From positions 17,408,564 to 17,472,563 of the forward strand of contig JALGQZ010000009.1 in the NCBI GenBank assembly GCA_023105745.1: DNA of 64,000 nucleotides, written 5' to 3'. The notes under the pieces were generated by a model, which saw nothing but the letters and a program-made list of their open reading frames with translations, had not been told where the DNA came from and searched no databases. This document shows, piece after piece, positions 10,378 through 23,087 of this stretch. A program made the translations under genes and the position numbers. Source of the stretch: Austropuccinia psidii. Its lineage: Eukaryota > Basidiomycota > Pucciniomycetes > Pucciniales > Sphaerophragmiaceae. Position 1 is the first letter of the stretch. Each line of letters starts with the position of its first letter.

Positions 10378-13300
10378 GAATTTGCTCCATAATTGGCTCT
10401 AAGTTTCTTTTACTATTTAGCTATTGCTCAAGCCAGATAGTCAATATTGGAAGATGATTTACATACAATTAATTGAGCTATATAGACTCTCAATATCTTA
10501 ATCATCTCATATTCAATTTAATTCTTCAAGAAAAATACAAACAGGTGGAAAACCAAAATAAGAAAAATACTCTTAATATATCATTCTGAGTATCACTCCA
10601 AATCATATCATCCATCTTCCTTATCATATATCACATCCTTACTTGGGTTATTTGTTTTTCTATAAATAATGTAGTTGTATTTATATCATTTAAACATGGA
10701 AAAATTTATCACAGTATATTGATAATAAAACTTCCTCATCATCAGTACCCCTCAGTCCCGGAAATTCAACAAAAGAAGTTTTTTTAATTTTTTTCTTTTT
10801 CCTCAAAGCTTACATTATCCTAATTTTGACCAATTGAACCTCAATGAAGTTAAATTACCTCCTTGTCATTTTAAAACTAGTTTTTTTAATCTGGTGTGAA
10901 ACTCAAAATCATAAATAGTATTTCCAAAACAAATTCTACTGATAATAAATTTTTTATGCCTCTTATCCCTGCCTATTCCTTCTTTCCTTCAATAATCTAA
11001 GCCATTATTATCATTTGCTTCTGAAAATCACCAATAGAATTAATTTAACATGGCTTTCTCATTGTGGAGTAGCCTAAGAGCCCTATTTATTAAAACAACC
11101 TTTCATATTATTTAAGCTATCACATACAAGGGAAACATTCTATAAATAAGCCTATTTCTTAGGATATCTTGTTGATTATTATTTTCCTTTATAGAATCAT
11201 ATCCTTTTAGAGAAAACCTGTAATATATTACCATTTTGAGTAAGGGAAAAAATAATTCTTAATTAATCTTTTTATTTTTCGGAAAAAAATAAGAACTAAT
11301 GAATTCACCTTTCCACATAACAAATTGGGAATAAATTACCAATTTTTTATCAGGATTAAAATTCTTCAACTCCATAATAGCTATTTAGTGTCACTTCTTT
11401 GGATGAAAAACAATCTTGTTTAGAAGAAAGGTATGTAAACAGCTTTTAATAATCTCAGATATCTACAAATAAATCTCAAATCTTGGAATGGCTTTGAGTT
11501 TCAATAAAAATAAAGCACTGTTCAAATTTAAATTAATATTTTCCGAAAGAAGATTCAATTCTCTCAAGATTTTTTCCTCCAGAATTCTCATCTCAATTAA
11601 TTTTGAACTTTCGTGTTGATGTAAAAAATTGATCACTTTTTCAAGTTTTGTTTTTTACTCCTTTTAAGGCAGTTAATAATTTGATATTAACTGATATATA
11701 TTCATTTTTTGAGTTTTCTAACAAATGAATTACTAGGCTAAAATAGCTTTTTACCACACGCATATGAGAGACTATAGATATTGAGGAGAAATCTAGTTTC
11801 AATACAAGTAATCATACCAGAAACTCAAACTTGCTAACAAATAAATGTAATTTATTCCGAACTTTATAGGAATATCGATAAGCAAAGATTTTCACCAAAT
11901 TGAATGTTTATATTTCATTATGTGAAAGAAGTATGTGAAAAATTCAAACAGCTAAATTAATCAAGAAATATTCCATAAAGAATGCATTCGAAATTATCAT
12001 CCCTTTGAAACCTCCTTTATAATATTTCTAGCCATAAAATAAATCCAAATGGATGGTAAAATAATCAAATTTGGAAAATTCCCTGGGATTGATGAATATT
12101 TCATCAAGAATTGATTCCAATTTCCTTTTTTCAAGAACCCTTTTTGAGTGTATTGACAGATATACACAAAATTAAATCCCATTGTAAGATTATCAAATAT
12201 CAAAAATTGACCTTAATCAATAGATATTGACTTGATAATCAGTTCTATATCTATTTAATTTTAAAGGCTTCTTGAAAATATTTCTAGTTACACAGAAAGC
12301 TCAAACTGATGTTAAGAGTAGAAAATTTTGAAAATTTCAAAAATTCTCCTGCTTCCATAAATATTTAATAAATATGTCATCCTATATTACTTTTATTTGG
12401 AAAATTTTTTGATCATATTCCCAGCCATATCCCAAGATCAAACCAATAGTGATATTATCCTTTTTTGGAAAATTCCTCTTTATTAATATAGCTTGAATGA
12501 ATAATTGATCATTGACTCCCATAATTTTCAGATTTAAGAAGTATTGTTCTAGCCATAAGCCATATCCAACCTTATCTTAAAAATATGAGGCTTCAAAACA
12601 TTTTCTTCAATGATAAATTTCTATGTATTTATGATTTAGTTTTCCTTCCTTAATATTGGAAATCATAAAAAAAGATTTTCCAAGAATTGAATTTCTGTTT
12701 TTTATTTAGGAATTAATTCCTTTTAGTTTTTACTTGTAACTTGAAGTTTAGGAATTTCTCTCTCCCTTGGTCTTTGAAGATTAAGATTTTATCTCTAAAG
12801 GAATTCAATTTCCATGCTAATACCAGTGAGATTAATCAAAAATTTTCACAAATATTTTTCTCAAATGCTTAAAACACTTGAAAGGTAATTGTAATAAAAT
12901 ATCATTATTATATTATTATTGAAAATTAGTTGAATCATTCCTTCAATTTGGAAATATTATCCAACTTCTTGGAGCTTCATTCAAGGATAAGTTTTTTTCC
13001 TTTTTTATAATGGTATTTGGTACTTAAATTCTATTTATCCTTAAATAAAGTATTAATATTACCCATATTAATAAGATAAATTCAAATTTCAATGTCTAAC
13101 ATCATTCAATTCCTCCTTTGGAAAAGAATCTATCTTGTTGTTTTGAAAAATTTGACTTTAAGCTCAAAATGTTGTTGGTTAATTTCTAATATCATTTAAT
13201 AATAGATTATATCTTATCAAAGACAAAAAGATAAGTTTTTCTTGGGAAAATCAGTTATTCTTGAGCTTTCTATTTGTGAAGAACTAAAAGAACTTCCGAA

Positions 13301-15000
13301 TTTCCCATGTTGAAACTTAATTTTTTTTCAAGATATTTTGTTTGTAACAAACATCAAAAAGTCAATATTACTGAGTTTGAAACCTGGTTTTGTTTTACTC
13401 ATTTTTAAAAATTATTATGTAATAATAGTGAGTATAATTCCCAGTTTCAAACCAGTGGAGAATCCTTATTAAAGGAAAATTGGAATTGACTAACTTTTTG
13501 TAATTTCACAATTATATATCAGAATAAATGTCTTTAATTATAAATTGGCAATCTTATGAAAGTTTCAAATAAGGATAAACACACTTGGTAGAAATTTTTA
13601 AGAATTTAATATCCTTGTTATTGATAATTCCCCTCACAATTAAAGCATTACATATGAGTTAGCGAACTTAAACATCCAAAACTTTATTTATTGTCAAAAA
13701 TATTGTTAAATTTTGAGCTTTGAACAAACCAATGTGAAACCTCTTTCAAATTCTGCTCAAACCTGCTTCCAACGCATGTAAATTGGCTATGCTGGATCCT
13801 GGTTTTAGTCAAGTTAGTAAAAAGATAAACATGGGAAAAAATTTCAGTTAATTATGGTTGTAAAGGGTTTGGTCTAAAATAAATAGCTGTATCTAAGGGT
13901 GTATCATCTAAGATAATCTCCTTGGGAATATTCATTGAATGATATAAAATAAGTATTTTCTGTGAATTTACTAATCATTTGGAAAATGAAAACTTATTTT
14001 TCCCACCATACTTATGTATGATGCAGTAATCATGTTTCAAAATTTCCATAAACTGTAAATTTAATTTTTATCTCAATATTTTTCAATAAGAAAAGGATTA
14101 TTAAGCTTGAGAATTATTTTTTTACACATTTCCAAATCATATACAAACATCATTGTATTGAAACAAAAGGTGTATTCAATATTTTGGATATCCTTTTAAT
14201 TCAATCATGAAATATTATATATATATATATATATGGAGCTTTTCCTCACTGTTGTGAACTATAAATTCAAGAATCCCTATTCATTTTTACATAAGAATGT
14301 GATTTTTTTATTGTATTCGGTTTGACTATCAGATTGCATAATTAATATCTCTTATTGAGGAAAATTATTTTTTCTGTTTTTTTTTACCTTTTTTCTCCAA
14401 AAATATCCATAATTCAATTCATTTTTTTATTAAAACATCTAAATTCATTTCTTTGATATGTTTAAATATTACCTGGGATTTATATGTGAAATAACCATCT
14501 TTTAATAAAATTTAAGGTAAAGCTCCAAAATATTTTAAGTCTATTATTATGGATTTTCTTCAGAAAAATCCTAAATCATCCTCTTCAGGAAGGCTTGTGG
14601 TGTTTGATGTCATTTTTTGTTACTTTAAAAATATCAAATTTAAGCCGTTTGAAAATTATCTGTTCCATTTATAAAAAGGATTCATCAGATGTTTCATTCT
14701 CTTTTTTGAGTTTTGTCTTGCCTCCTTTTATTATTTTTTACTGTATGATTTTTCTCAATATTTGATATTATTCCCAATATTATTATTTTGGAATTGCATT
14801 TGTTTTTACAATTATTTGTTCTTTGTGCTATTGAGTTGATTCTTTTGTTTTCTTTTTTATCTGTATTTTTATTTTATTTTTCTTTTTATTGAATTTTTTT
14901 AAGTTTTTCTTGCTCTCATTTTCACTTTGTTTTTTTGTAATTCAGCATATTTTGGATTGTTTTATTTTTCCTTTTTTTTCAATTTTCCCTAATTTTTTTG
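10378..15000. other. A/T-rich gene-free stretch inside the inverted repeat pair
   Basis: Both strands carry dense stops; I see no coding or RNA feature. From about 14700 the plus strand becomes strongly T-rich. Confidence 0.5.
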
Positions 15001-15053
15001 ATTTGTTTTTTTCAATTTTCTTTATTTGAATTTTCTTTCTTTTTTGTGGCTGT

Positions 15054-15112
15054 GGATACACTGGAATCAGTTTGTTATAAATAATTACTATTACACTGGA
15101 ATCAGTGTATCC
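15054..15112. repeat. Inverted repeat at a T-rich to A-rich strand switch
   Basis: GGATACACTG (15054-15063) and its perfect complement CAGTGTATCC (15103-15112) flank a 39-nt spacer; ACTGGAATCAGT also occurs as a direct repeat there. To the left the plus strand is T-rich, to the right A-rich, so the whole stretch could fold back over hundreds of bases. Confidence 0.7.
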
Positions 15113-15428
15113 ATACCCAATAAAAAAACATAAAAAAACTATGAAAAAATTGAAAAAAAAAATATATATAATGAATAAATAAGTAAATAAATGAAAAAAG
15201 AAATAATAGAAATAAAAATCGCAAATATAATAGAATACAAAAATGAAAAATTAAAGAAAAACAAAAAAATAAGACATACTAAAATTGAAAAAAGAAAGTT
15301 AAAATTATAATAAAGAAAACAAAATTATATTAAAAGGCTAAAATAGATCAAAATAAATTTCAATTAATATAAAAAAGTGAAAATAATTATAAAATAGCAA
15401 ATAAAGCAAAATCAATAAAATATGAAGA

Positions 15429-16068
15429 ATATAAAAAAAGTATAAAAAAACATAAAAAAAATATAAAAAAATATAAAAAAAATATAAAAAAATATAAAAA
15501 TATATAAAAAAAATATAAAAAAAATATAAAAAAAATATAAAAAAAAATAAAAAAAAAAAAAAATATAAAAAAAATATAAAAAAAATATAAAAAAAATATA
15601 AAAAAAATATAAAAAAAATATAAAAAAAATATAAAAAAAATATAAAAAAAATATAAAAAAAATATAAAAAAAATATAAAAAAAATATAAAAAAAATATAA
15701 AAAAAATATAAAAAAAATATAAAAAAAATATAAAAAAAATATAAAAAAAATATAAAAAAAATATAAAAAAAATATAAAAAAAATATAAAAAAAATATAAA
15801 AAAAATATAAAAAAAATATAAAAAAAATATAAAAAAAATATAAAAAAAATATAAAAAAAATATAAAAAAAATATAAAAAAAATATAAAAAAAATATAAAA
15901 AAAATATAAAAAAAATATAAAAAAAATATAAAAAAAATATAAAAAAAATATAAAAAAAATATAAAAAAAATATAAAAAAAATATAAAAAAAATATAAAAA
16001 AAATATAAAAAAAATATAAAAAAAATATAAAAAAAATATGAAAAAATATAAAAAAAATATAAAAAAAA
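15429..16068. repeat. 11-bp minisatellite (TATAAAAAAAA)n
   Basis: About 55 near-perfect tandem copies of an 11-bp unit, TAT followed by eight A, with 10-bp variants at the left edge. Because 11 is not a multiple of 3 and the unit has no stop on the minus strand, more than one minus frame stays open for about 250 codons of Phe/Tyr/Ile repeats. These frames are not genes. Confidence 0.95.
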
Positions 16069-16075
16069 TCCAAAA

Positions 16076-18282
16076 AAATATTGAAAAAAGAAAAAACAAG
16101 AAAAGAAAAGTGGAGAATATTGTAATTCTTATAGTCAAATAGAATCACTGAAAATTATTATTTTTAATTCTTCAATTTTCCTTCTCAAAGATAAGTGGAT
16201 TGAAATGCTAAGAAAATTGAAAGCACAAGAACTATGTGACTGACCCAAAAAATGAGCAATAAAAACCTGAAAGATTTCACTTTTAAAAATTGAATGTCAA
16301 ATTTTATTTTGAAGTTGAGAAATTCAACACAAATGGAAGAATAAAGAGACCTGCTGAGGCCACTTCAATACAATCAAACCATTAAAAAAAATAAGATGAC
16401 AAAATATTTTAAGTCAGAAACCAGGTAAATTGTAAAAATAACAAAGCTTCATAAACAAGGCACTCTAGCTTTACAAACCCAGTTGACAAAGATTCATTTT
16501 GAATAAAAGAAAAACATTGATCCATACATTTCATAGCTGTTATAACACTATGAATCTTTGACAGAAAAATTACTATCTCACATTTACATCAATTGATGGT
16601 GTGATTTGAACCTGAAAAAGCTTTTCTGGGGATTTTTGTATTTAAAAATAATTTCTCAAAAATTTAATATTTCCACAACGAATAAATTTAAATTTTGAAA
16701 AAAGGTGCAAGTAAATTCCAATAAGAGAAAAATCTTTGTAGAATAAAAAAGGGATTTTTTTAGCAATTATAAAAATTCAATTCAGGTTTTTCAAAAAGAA
16801 ATATGGGCCATATATTAATTTTTAAACTATTAGATATGTATCTCAAAGAAATCAAGCTTTGAAAAATGTATTTGTAAAATTATTAAAAATATATTACTTT
16901 GATTAAAAGTAACTGTTTTCAATATACTTTAAATAGAAAATATTATTTTTTGATAAGAATTATTTCTTAAAAAATTTATTTTTTACTTGAAAAGAAGGTG
17001 AAGAAATTGTTTTCTGAAATTTTGTGCGCATAAAAAATATTTTTTTGTTCAAATAGAATGAAAAAATCAAAATGTGTGAAATTTATTCACATATTTTTTT
17101 GAAGGAAATGATGTTCTCCATTAAAGAATATTTTTCATATTTATTTAGTAAGAAGAATACATTTTTTGAATGAGTAAAAAAATGATATCATGGAAAATCC
17201 CTTGTCTTCTGTTTCAATTCATTAACATTCCAAATCACCAAAGCTATTTCTAAAATTATCTTCAAAAATATTTCAAGGTTAGAGCCAAGGCTCAGATCCA
17301 GGTTAAAATCATATTGGAACTTGGTTGGACCTGCTACACCTTCCAGAGGGGGTAGCTTTTTTCATGGTTATTGGTTTATTAATTACATCAGTTTTAGTCA
17401 CACATGATTATTGCAATTATTTAATTAAGACATTTCACATGACAACCAGCCCATTTACAATTAATAATTGAATTAGTTAAAGCTTCAAATCCTCTTTTAT
17501 TTGAAAATAAACATTTTTTTCTCAAATTTACCAATTTCATTGAAAATTTCTTCACAGGTTGTATTATCTGTGAATTTTTGAATATTCAGTGTTTCATGTG
17601 GAATCATAAGAAATGGACTTTAAGTGAAGCTTTTAATTTGAAGTATAAATTAATAACTGATTTTTCATTGTGTATTATCCCTGTCTCAATTGGTATTTGA
17701 ATTTTGATAAGTATTAGTAAATAATTGTATTTTTAATGATTTTTTGAAGTTTTACCTAATTTTCTTATTTTATAGGCAAATAGCAAAGTGACATCTGGTT
17801 ACCAAGAGGTAGTTCCATGGATACCAGTCCTTAAAGGGCTTCAATTACTCTTTTTTGACTTATGAACTTTAAATCATCAAGAATGGGTATGATTAAAGGA
17901 GTCAGAGTTTCTATTTTCTCATTATTTAATGGGATATTAGCTTGTTATAAAGGTTCCCCAAAGGTTTTAATATACAAATTGAGCCAATATCAGCCATGGA
18001 TCTAAATTTTTGGAGTTGAAAATGCCTCACAGGCCTCAGAATCTGAGTATCCTGACTATCTTTAATTTCCTTTGTCCCCCTTAGCTATTTTCACATTCAA
18101 AATAGTAATTGGGTCTTAGAGACTAATATCCACTATTTGTGTACCAAATCTCTATTTAATAATATAGTAACTTCAAGTTCTATAAACATGCATAACGCTA
18201 TTCTTAGTGTATATTTAACATGGGATTTCTCAAAATACCATTATTTGGGTTTTAAAATGCAAAGAAAAAACACAATTATTTT
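16076..18282. other. A/T-rich gene-free stretch
   Basis: No coding signal or RNA gene seen; contains the right-hand inverted repeat at 17323-17377. Confidence 0.5.
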
Positions 18283-19050
18283 AGGGCTTTGGTAAGCCCA
18301 CATAAGCATTTTGGTAAAAACACCTAGACCCTTATTCTTTCTTCAATTAAAATTAATCTGAAAAAAACTTCATTGGGAATAAACCTATTTAGGTGATAAA
18401 AGTCATTGTTAATTCCATAAATGGCATCAATTCCATTGTTGATTCCATTAATGGAATAAATGGAATTGTTAATGTCATTGTTGATGCCATAAATGGCACT
18501 TCCAATTCCATTTCTGGAATAAATGTCCTTGCTGATGCCCTTTATGACATAAATGTCATTTCTTATGTCATAACTTGAATTTTCAATGCCACTAATTTCA
18601 TAATTTAAACTTTTAATTACCTTAATTTCATAAATGGAATTTTCAATTTACTTACAAAAATTAACAAAAGAACCATAAAAAACATTTTTGGGACCTATAA
18701 TTATCACATCCAAAAAAAATTCCCAAAAATATGAGCTTTTAGTTTTTATTTCTCAATATTCTCCCTTTCATTTTAAAAGTAAAATATTTTATTTCATAAG
18801 TGGGAAGATTTTAAATGAGGTTTTTCTATAAGAAAATGGCCAATTTGGAGAAATTTTTCAAAAAGAAAATTGAAAAAATTTGGGGATCTTGACATCCCAT
18901 GTTAGAAAAAATATTTCAAGAAAAAATTAAAAAAATCCTCAAAACTAAGCCTGAGGGTTTTTTTTGAAAAAAAAGTAGGTAACTTTTTTTGTTTTGGACA
19001 TAAATTGGTAAAAAAAACATAAGGGCTTATGTTTTTTTACCAGAACCCTC
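18283..19050. mobile_element. MITE-like relic, ends AGGGCTTTGGTAA / TTTACCAGAACCCT
   Basis: The left end AGGGCTTTGGTAAGCCCACA and right end TTTTTTTACCAGAACCCT are inverted relatives, about 770 bp apart. The right terminal part contains a long palindrome around AACATAAGGGCTTATGTT. The interior 18840-18985 has a diverged relative at 22005-22190. No intact transposase frame is inside. The left end is preceded by TTA, like its relatives at 21253 and 50880. Confidence 0.5.
18393..18600. repeat. Cluster of short palindromes, about 30-bp spacing
   Basis: A run of imperfect units each containing a palindrome such as TTCCATTAATGGAA, TGCCATAAATGGCA, TTCCATTTCTGGAA or TGACATAAATGTCA, alternating with TTGTTGATT/TTGTTAATT. 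A 61-codon frame of SINGINGIV-like repeats is a by-product; I do not regard it as a gene. Confidence 0.7.
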
Positions 19051-21252
19051 ATTTTATGTGGCACTTATGATTAGGTGCTGAAGTATTGTCCATATTATTG
19101 CCTCATAGAGTTAACTTAAGCTTATTCACCCTATTGAGTTACCCTAGGTAAATTTTTGTGTAAAATCTAAATCTGGCCTTAAATCCATGGATTTACTCAC
19201 TCAAAAAAAAGTTATTCATATTTTTCTATGTTAAAAATAATTAATTTTGGATATATACATGACTTATGGATTATTTATATTCCAGAATTAATTTTAGTAC
19301 TAATTGTGGCCTATTTTTGTATGTAAAATATAACTCAAAGTTCACAATCATACAGTTTCAGATTGTTGTATCCAAGACTTTATTTAATAAATAAATCCTG
19401 TAAACAGAACAACAGGCTTTATTGGTGATACTTAATTCTCATAAGAAGAAGGGAGTTTCTTTTTTTGTGAGTTTGAGTGTTTATAAGGTTTAATACCCTT
19501 TTTGTCCCTAGTAGTGGCTCCAATAGAAATCCAAAAATTTAGGTTTTTGATACTTTAAAATATTACAGAACTTGAATTTTTGTATTTTGAAAAATTAAAA
19601 ATAAAATTTAATATTTGATCAAAAATAAATTGAGATTTAAGATATTTGATTTAGGAAATTTGAAATCTCTTATTCTAGCTTTATTTATAAATTTATTGAG
19701 GATCATTTTATATTTCTTTTTAAAAATTGAAATATTGCTTTAATATATTTAAATGATATTAAATTTATTCAATTTTTTTTTATAAAATCATGTAAGTTCT
19801 CAAGCTTTTTTAGCATCAATTTGAGAAAAAAAAAATCAAAAAATGTGGAAATACCCTTTTTTGGTAAATCATTTCAATTTATTTTTTCAATAAAAAGGAA
19901 TTATTTTATCATTCTGATAGAATTTTTATAGATACATTCATCAATATATGTCTGGAAAAACTTCAAAAATAAAGATATTTTATTTGAAAAGATAGATAAT
20001 TACTATTTTGTTTTTTTAAAAATTTTCACCCTTCTTTTTTAATAATAAAAATCTACCATGGCAACACCAAAATGTTTTTTATTGAAGAAATAAATAAAAA
20101 ATCATTTATAAAATAAAATTCTTGCTGTTGAAAAAATAAAATTCCTGTAATTGATATAATAAAACACTTTTTATTGAAACAATAAATTTCTGGTTATTTT
20201 CTGAATAAATTGATTTTTTTTTCAATGAAACTCTTGTTATTGTTTGAATAAAAAAAAGCTCTTTTTATATAATTCTTTCTATTTTTATAGTCTTAAATGC
20301 TGTATTCCCTCACTAAAATCTTAAATTATTTATTATTCATTTCCTCCCTAAATATTATTTCTCATCATATTTTTCCTCAAGAGGGAATTTTCTAAAATTT
20401 TCAAAATCTAATAGGTCATAAATTGAATGAAATAATTTCTCAAAATTATCTTTTTGGTTTTGTTATCAAGACCATCTTTTTTGAGAATGGAATTTTTGGG
20501 AATAATCATTTTGTAAAAAAAAAGATGATATGAAGGAGATTTTTATTTCTATTATTAATATTCTTTCCTTTATTTTTTGAAAAAGAAACAAAATCCATTT
20601 TTTATATTATTTTTAATATTTTTTTATAAATAATTTTTCCATTTTTCTAAATTTGTCATTTAGAAAGGAAAATGATAAGAACATATTGAAAATTTTGGTC
20701 TTCTTGAGAGCCCAACACATAACAAACAAAAAAGAAAAAATATTAAAAAATCATGACAAAGCCTTATTTGAAGAATTCTTTATAAATAAAACCATATAAA
20801 GTCTTACATGTTGTTATTGAAACCTCACAATTTCTTACAAGAGCCCTTTGAATAATAGAAATATCTATTATTTAATTAAAAAAAATATTAATTAGCATGA
20901 AAATATATAAATAATGATTATTTAAAAAATATTCAATACATTATTTTTAAAAAAATCATTTTACTTATTAATTTAAAGAATTTTAAAACATTTTTTTGTT
21001 TTTGGTATTTTCAATTAAACCACAATTTTTTATAAGATTAAAATTAAATTTATTTATAAAATTTTATAAATTTTAATTATTATAATTATTATTCAAATTG
21101 AATTTTAAATTTAAATATTTTATTTTATTTATAACAAATCTCAACTTTTTATATATTTAAAGAAGAATTAAATTCATTAAATCATAATATCAAAAGGAAT
21201 AAATATAAATTCTTAATGCAATTCAGTTAAATTCCATTTTTTTTATTTTATT
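19051..21252. other. A/T-rich gene-free stretch
   Basis: Nothing recognisable beyond A/T-rich low-complexity DNA. Confidence 0.5.
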
Positions 21253-22215
21253 AGGGTTCTGGTAAAAGAATGTAAGAAAAATGATTAAAACACATAAATA
21301 TCTTACAATTTTTTTTTTCCATAAATTAGTAAAATCAAGTAAGTTTTCAATAAAAAAAAACCTAAGGGATTCCCTAGTCCAATTTTTAATTAAAAAATAA
21401 ATTTCCAAAACTCCCAAAAAAAAACAAAAAACACATAAACATAAATATTCAAAGATTAATCCTACCCTCTTACAATTTTTTTTTTTACAAAAATACCATT
21501 TCAAACCAAATTTATCAAATCTTTCCAAACCAATTTTCTTCATTCCCTCAACCCAATCACCTCATTTTTTTAAACTTATGTAGTTTTTAATTCAATTAAG
21601 GGAATTTTAAATGTAATTTATGGAATTGTTACTAAAATTCCAAAAAACACACTATTTTAGAGGCTGATTTGAATTGAAATTATTACTATTATTATTTATA
21701 TACAGGTTATCCCATTTATCCCCCTTGTTAGTTTTATTTATTGATTCAATCCTACCTCAGTAAGTTTTTTTTATCAAACAAAAATGGAAATTTTTTACTT
21801 AAAAACATGAACAAAAATATATATAAAAACAAAAACACTTTTTGATCCTACACATTTCCCACACAAAGAAAAATTCGCAAAATTATTATCTTCCAATTTT
21901 TAATTCTCAAGATTTATCCTTTAATTTTTTTTTTAGAAAAATGAAGAAAATTAATGAATGAGAAGTTTTTTTTTTTGAATTCATTCCTGAAAAAAAAATG
22001 ACCATTTTTGAAAAATGGTCAATTAAGAGAAATTTGGCAAAAAAAAAAATATATTAAAAAAATATTAAAAAAATTTGTGAATCTTAACCTATCATAATGG
22101 AAAAAAGATGGCCAAAAAAGAATTGATAAATTCCTCAAAACTAGGTTTGAGAATTATAATTTTTTTTAAAAAAAAGGGTCACTTACATGTTTTGGCCATA
22201 AAATGGTAAAAACAA
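21253..22215. mobile_element. Second relic of the AGGGTTCTGGTAA-ended family
   Basis: The left end AGGGTTCTGGTAAAAG, preceded by TTA, matches the 18283 and 50880 ends, including the later CATAAATTAGTAAAATC. The interior near 22005-22190 (AAATTCCTCAAAACTAGG) is a diverged copy of 18840-18985. The right end is eroded; the CATGTTTTGGCCATAAAATG block near 22185 is the last recognisable part. The 106-codon minus frame at 21223-21543 overlaps the terminal repeat and is probably not a gene. Confidence 0.4.
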
Positions 22216-22235
22216 ATACAGTCTTACTTTTAAAT

Positions 22236-22697
22236 GGTGGAATGTCATTTACAACTTTCCAGTATTAAATTTTCTTTCAACTGGTTTGATAGCCTTTTTG
22301 GCAATATTTCCCTTTTTTGAGGTCTTGCAGACAGAATTGTGACAATAAACCAGTTACCAATTTCATGGGTTCAGTTCCTGTTGGAGACAAGGAGAGGTCT
22401 CAATAAAACAACCAAAAATCACTTGGTTTTTTGCTCCATTTTTCTACAAGGGTTCTGCCCCTTGGGGGTTCCTTGTAGGGACCTTTTGTGACTAATGTGG
22501 TTCCATGAGGAGTACATGGGTAATACCATCAGCTACATGAGCTTTGGGATGCAGTGCTCTAAACCTGGGGGTACTGTCACATGGTGGAATGTGATCTACA
22601 ACTTGCCATTATTAACTGGTCTTTCAAATGCTTTAATAGCCTTTTTGGCAAGAGTTCCCTTTGTTGAAGTCTGGAAAACAGCATTGTGACACTTACA
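22236..22697 (+). repeat. Two diverged direct copies of a 110-bp segment
   Basis: The segment starting ATGGTGGAATGTCATTTACA (22234) and ending in a TTGTGACA word is repeated at 22574-22692 as ATGGTGGAATGTGATCTACA, again ending in TTGTGACA. The second copy sits in a 64-codon frame with a hydrophobic tail (NLPLLTGLSNALIAFLARV); the first has stops. It may be a fragment of an unknown repeat-encoded protein. Confidence 0.55.
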
Positions 22698-23047
22698 TTA
22701 TTTTAAAAGTACCCTTTTTCATTTTTTAAGTTTATTTATTTTCCTAATGTTTTTAATATTTTATTTAAATTTTCTTATATTTTTATTATTTTAAATAATT
22801 AATTTATACTTATCAATTCAAAAAAAAATATATTTAAATTTAATTTATTTTTCTTATTTTTTTTTTGTTTTATTTTGAAAAGAAAATAATTCAAATTTAA
22901 GAACTTTTTTTTTTTAATTTTAAATGTATGAATATATATTTATTATTATTATTTTATGATGATTTTTTTTTTTAAAAATAAAAATAAAAATAATCATTTT
23001 ATTAAAATTGACATGAAATTTATTTATTCATTTAATTTTTGTTTCTT

Positions 23048-23087
<40 letters not shown>

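Larger units (their letters stand above)
10314..17377. mobile_element. Possible 7-kb relic bounded by facing inverted repeats
   Basis: The segment 10314-10377 (AAACCAG ... GGTAGCAGGTCCAACC) reappears inverted at 17323-17377 (GGTTGGACCTGCTAC ... TTTTTTCATGG ... GGTTT). They face each other as terminal inverted repeats do, with roughly 80 percent agreement by eye and small indels. No transposase frame survives between them; the interval is A/T-rich and includes the 11-bp satellite. No target-site duplication was recognised. It could also be two independent inverted copies of a short repeat. Confidence 0.4.

Noticed and set aside
15338..16148. Two long minus-strand frames of about 250-266 codons
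   Set aside because: They are translations of the 11-bp satellite, open in several frames because the unit lacks stops; composition is only Phe, Tyr, Ile and Leu.
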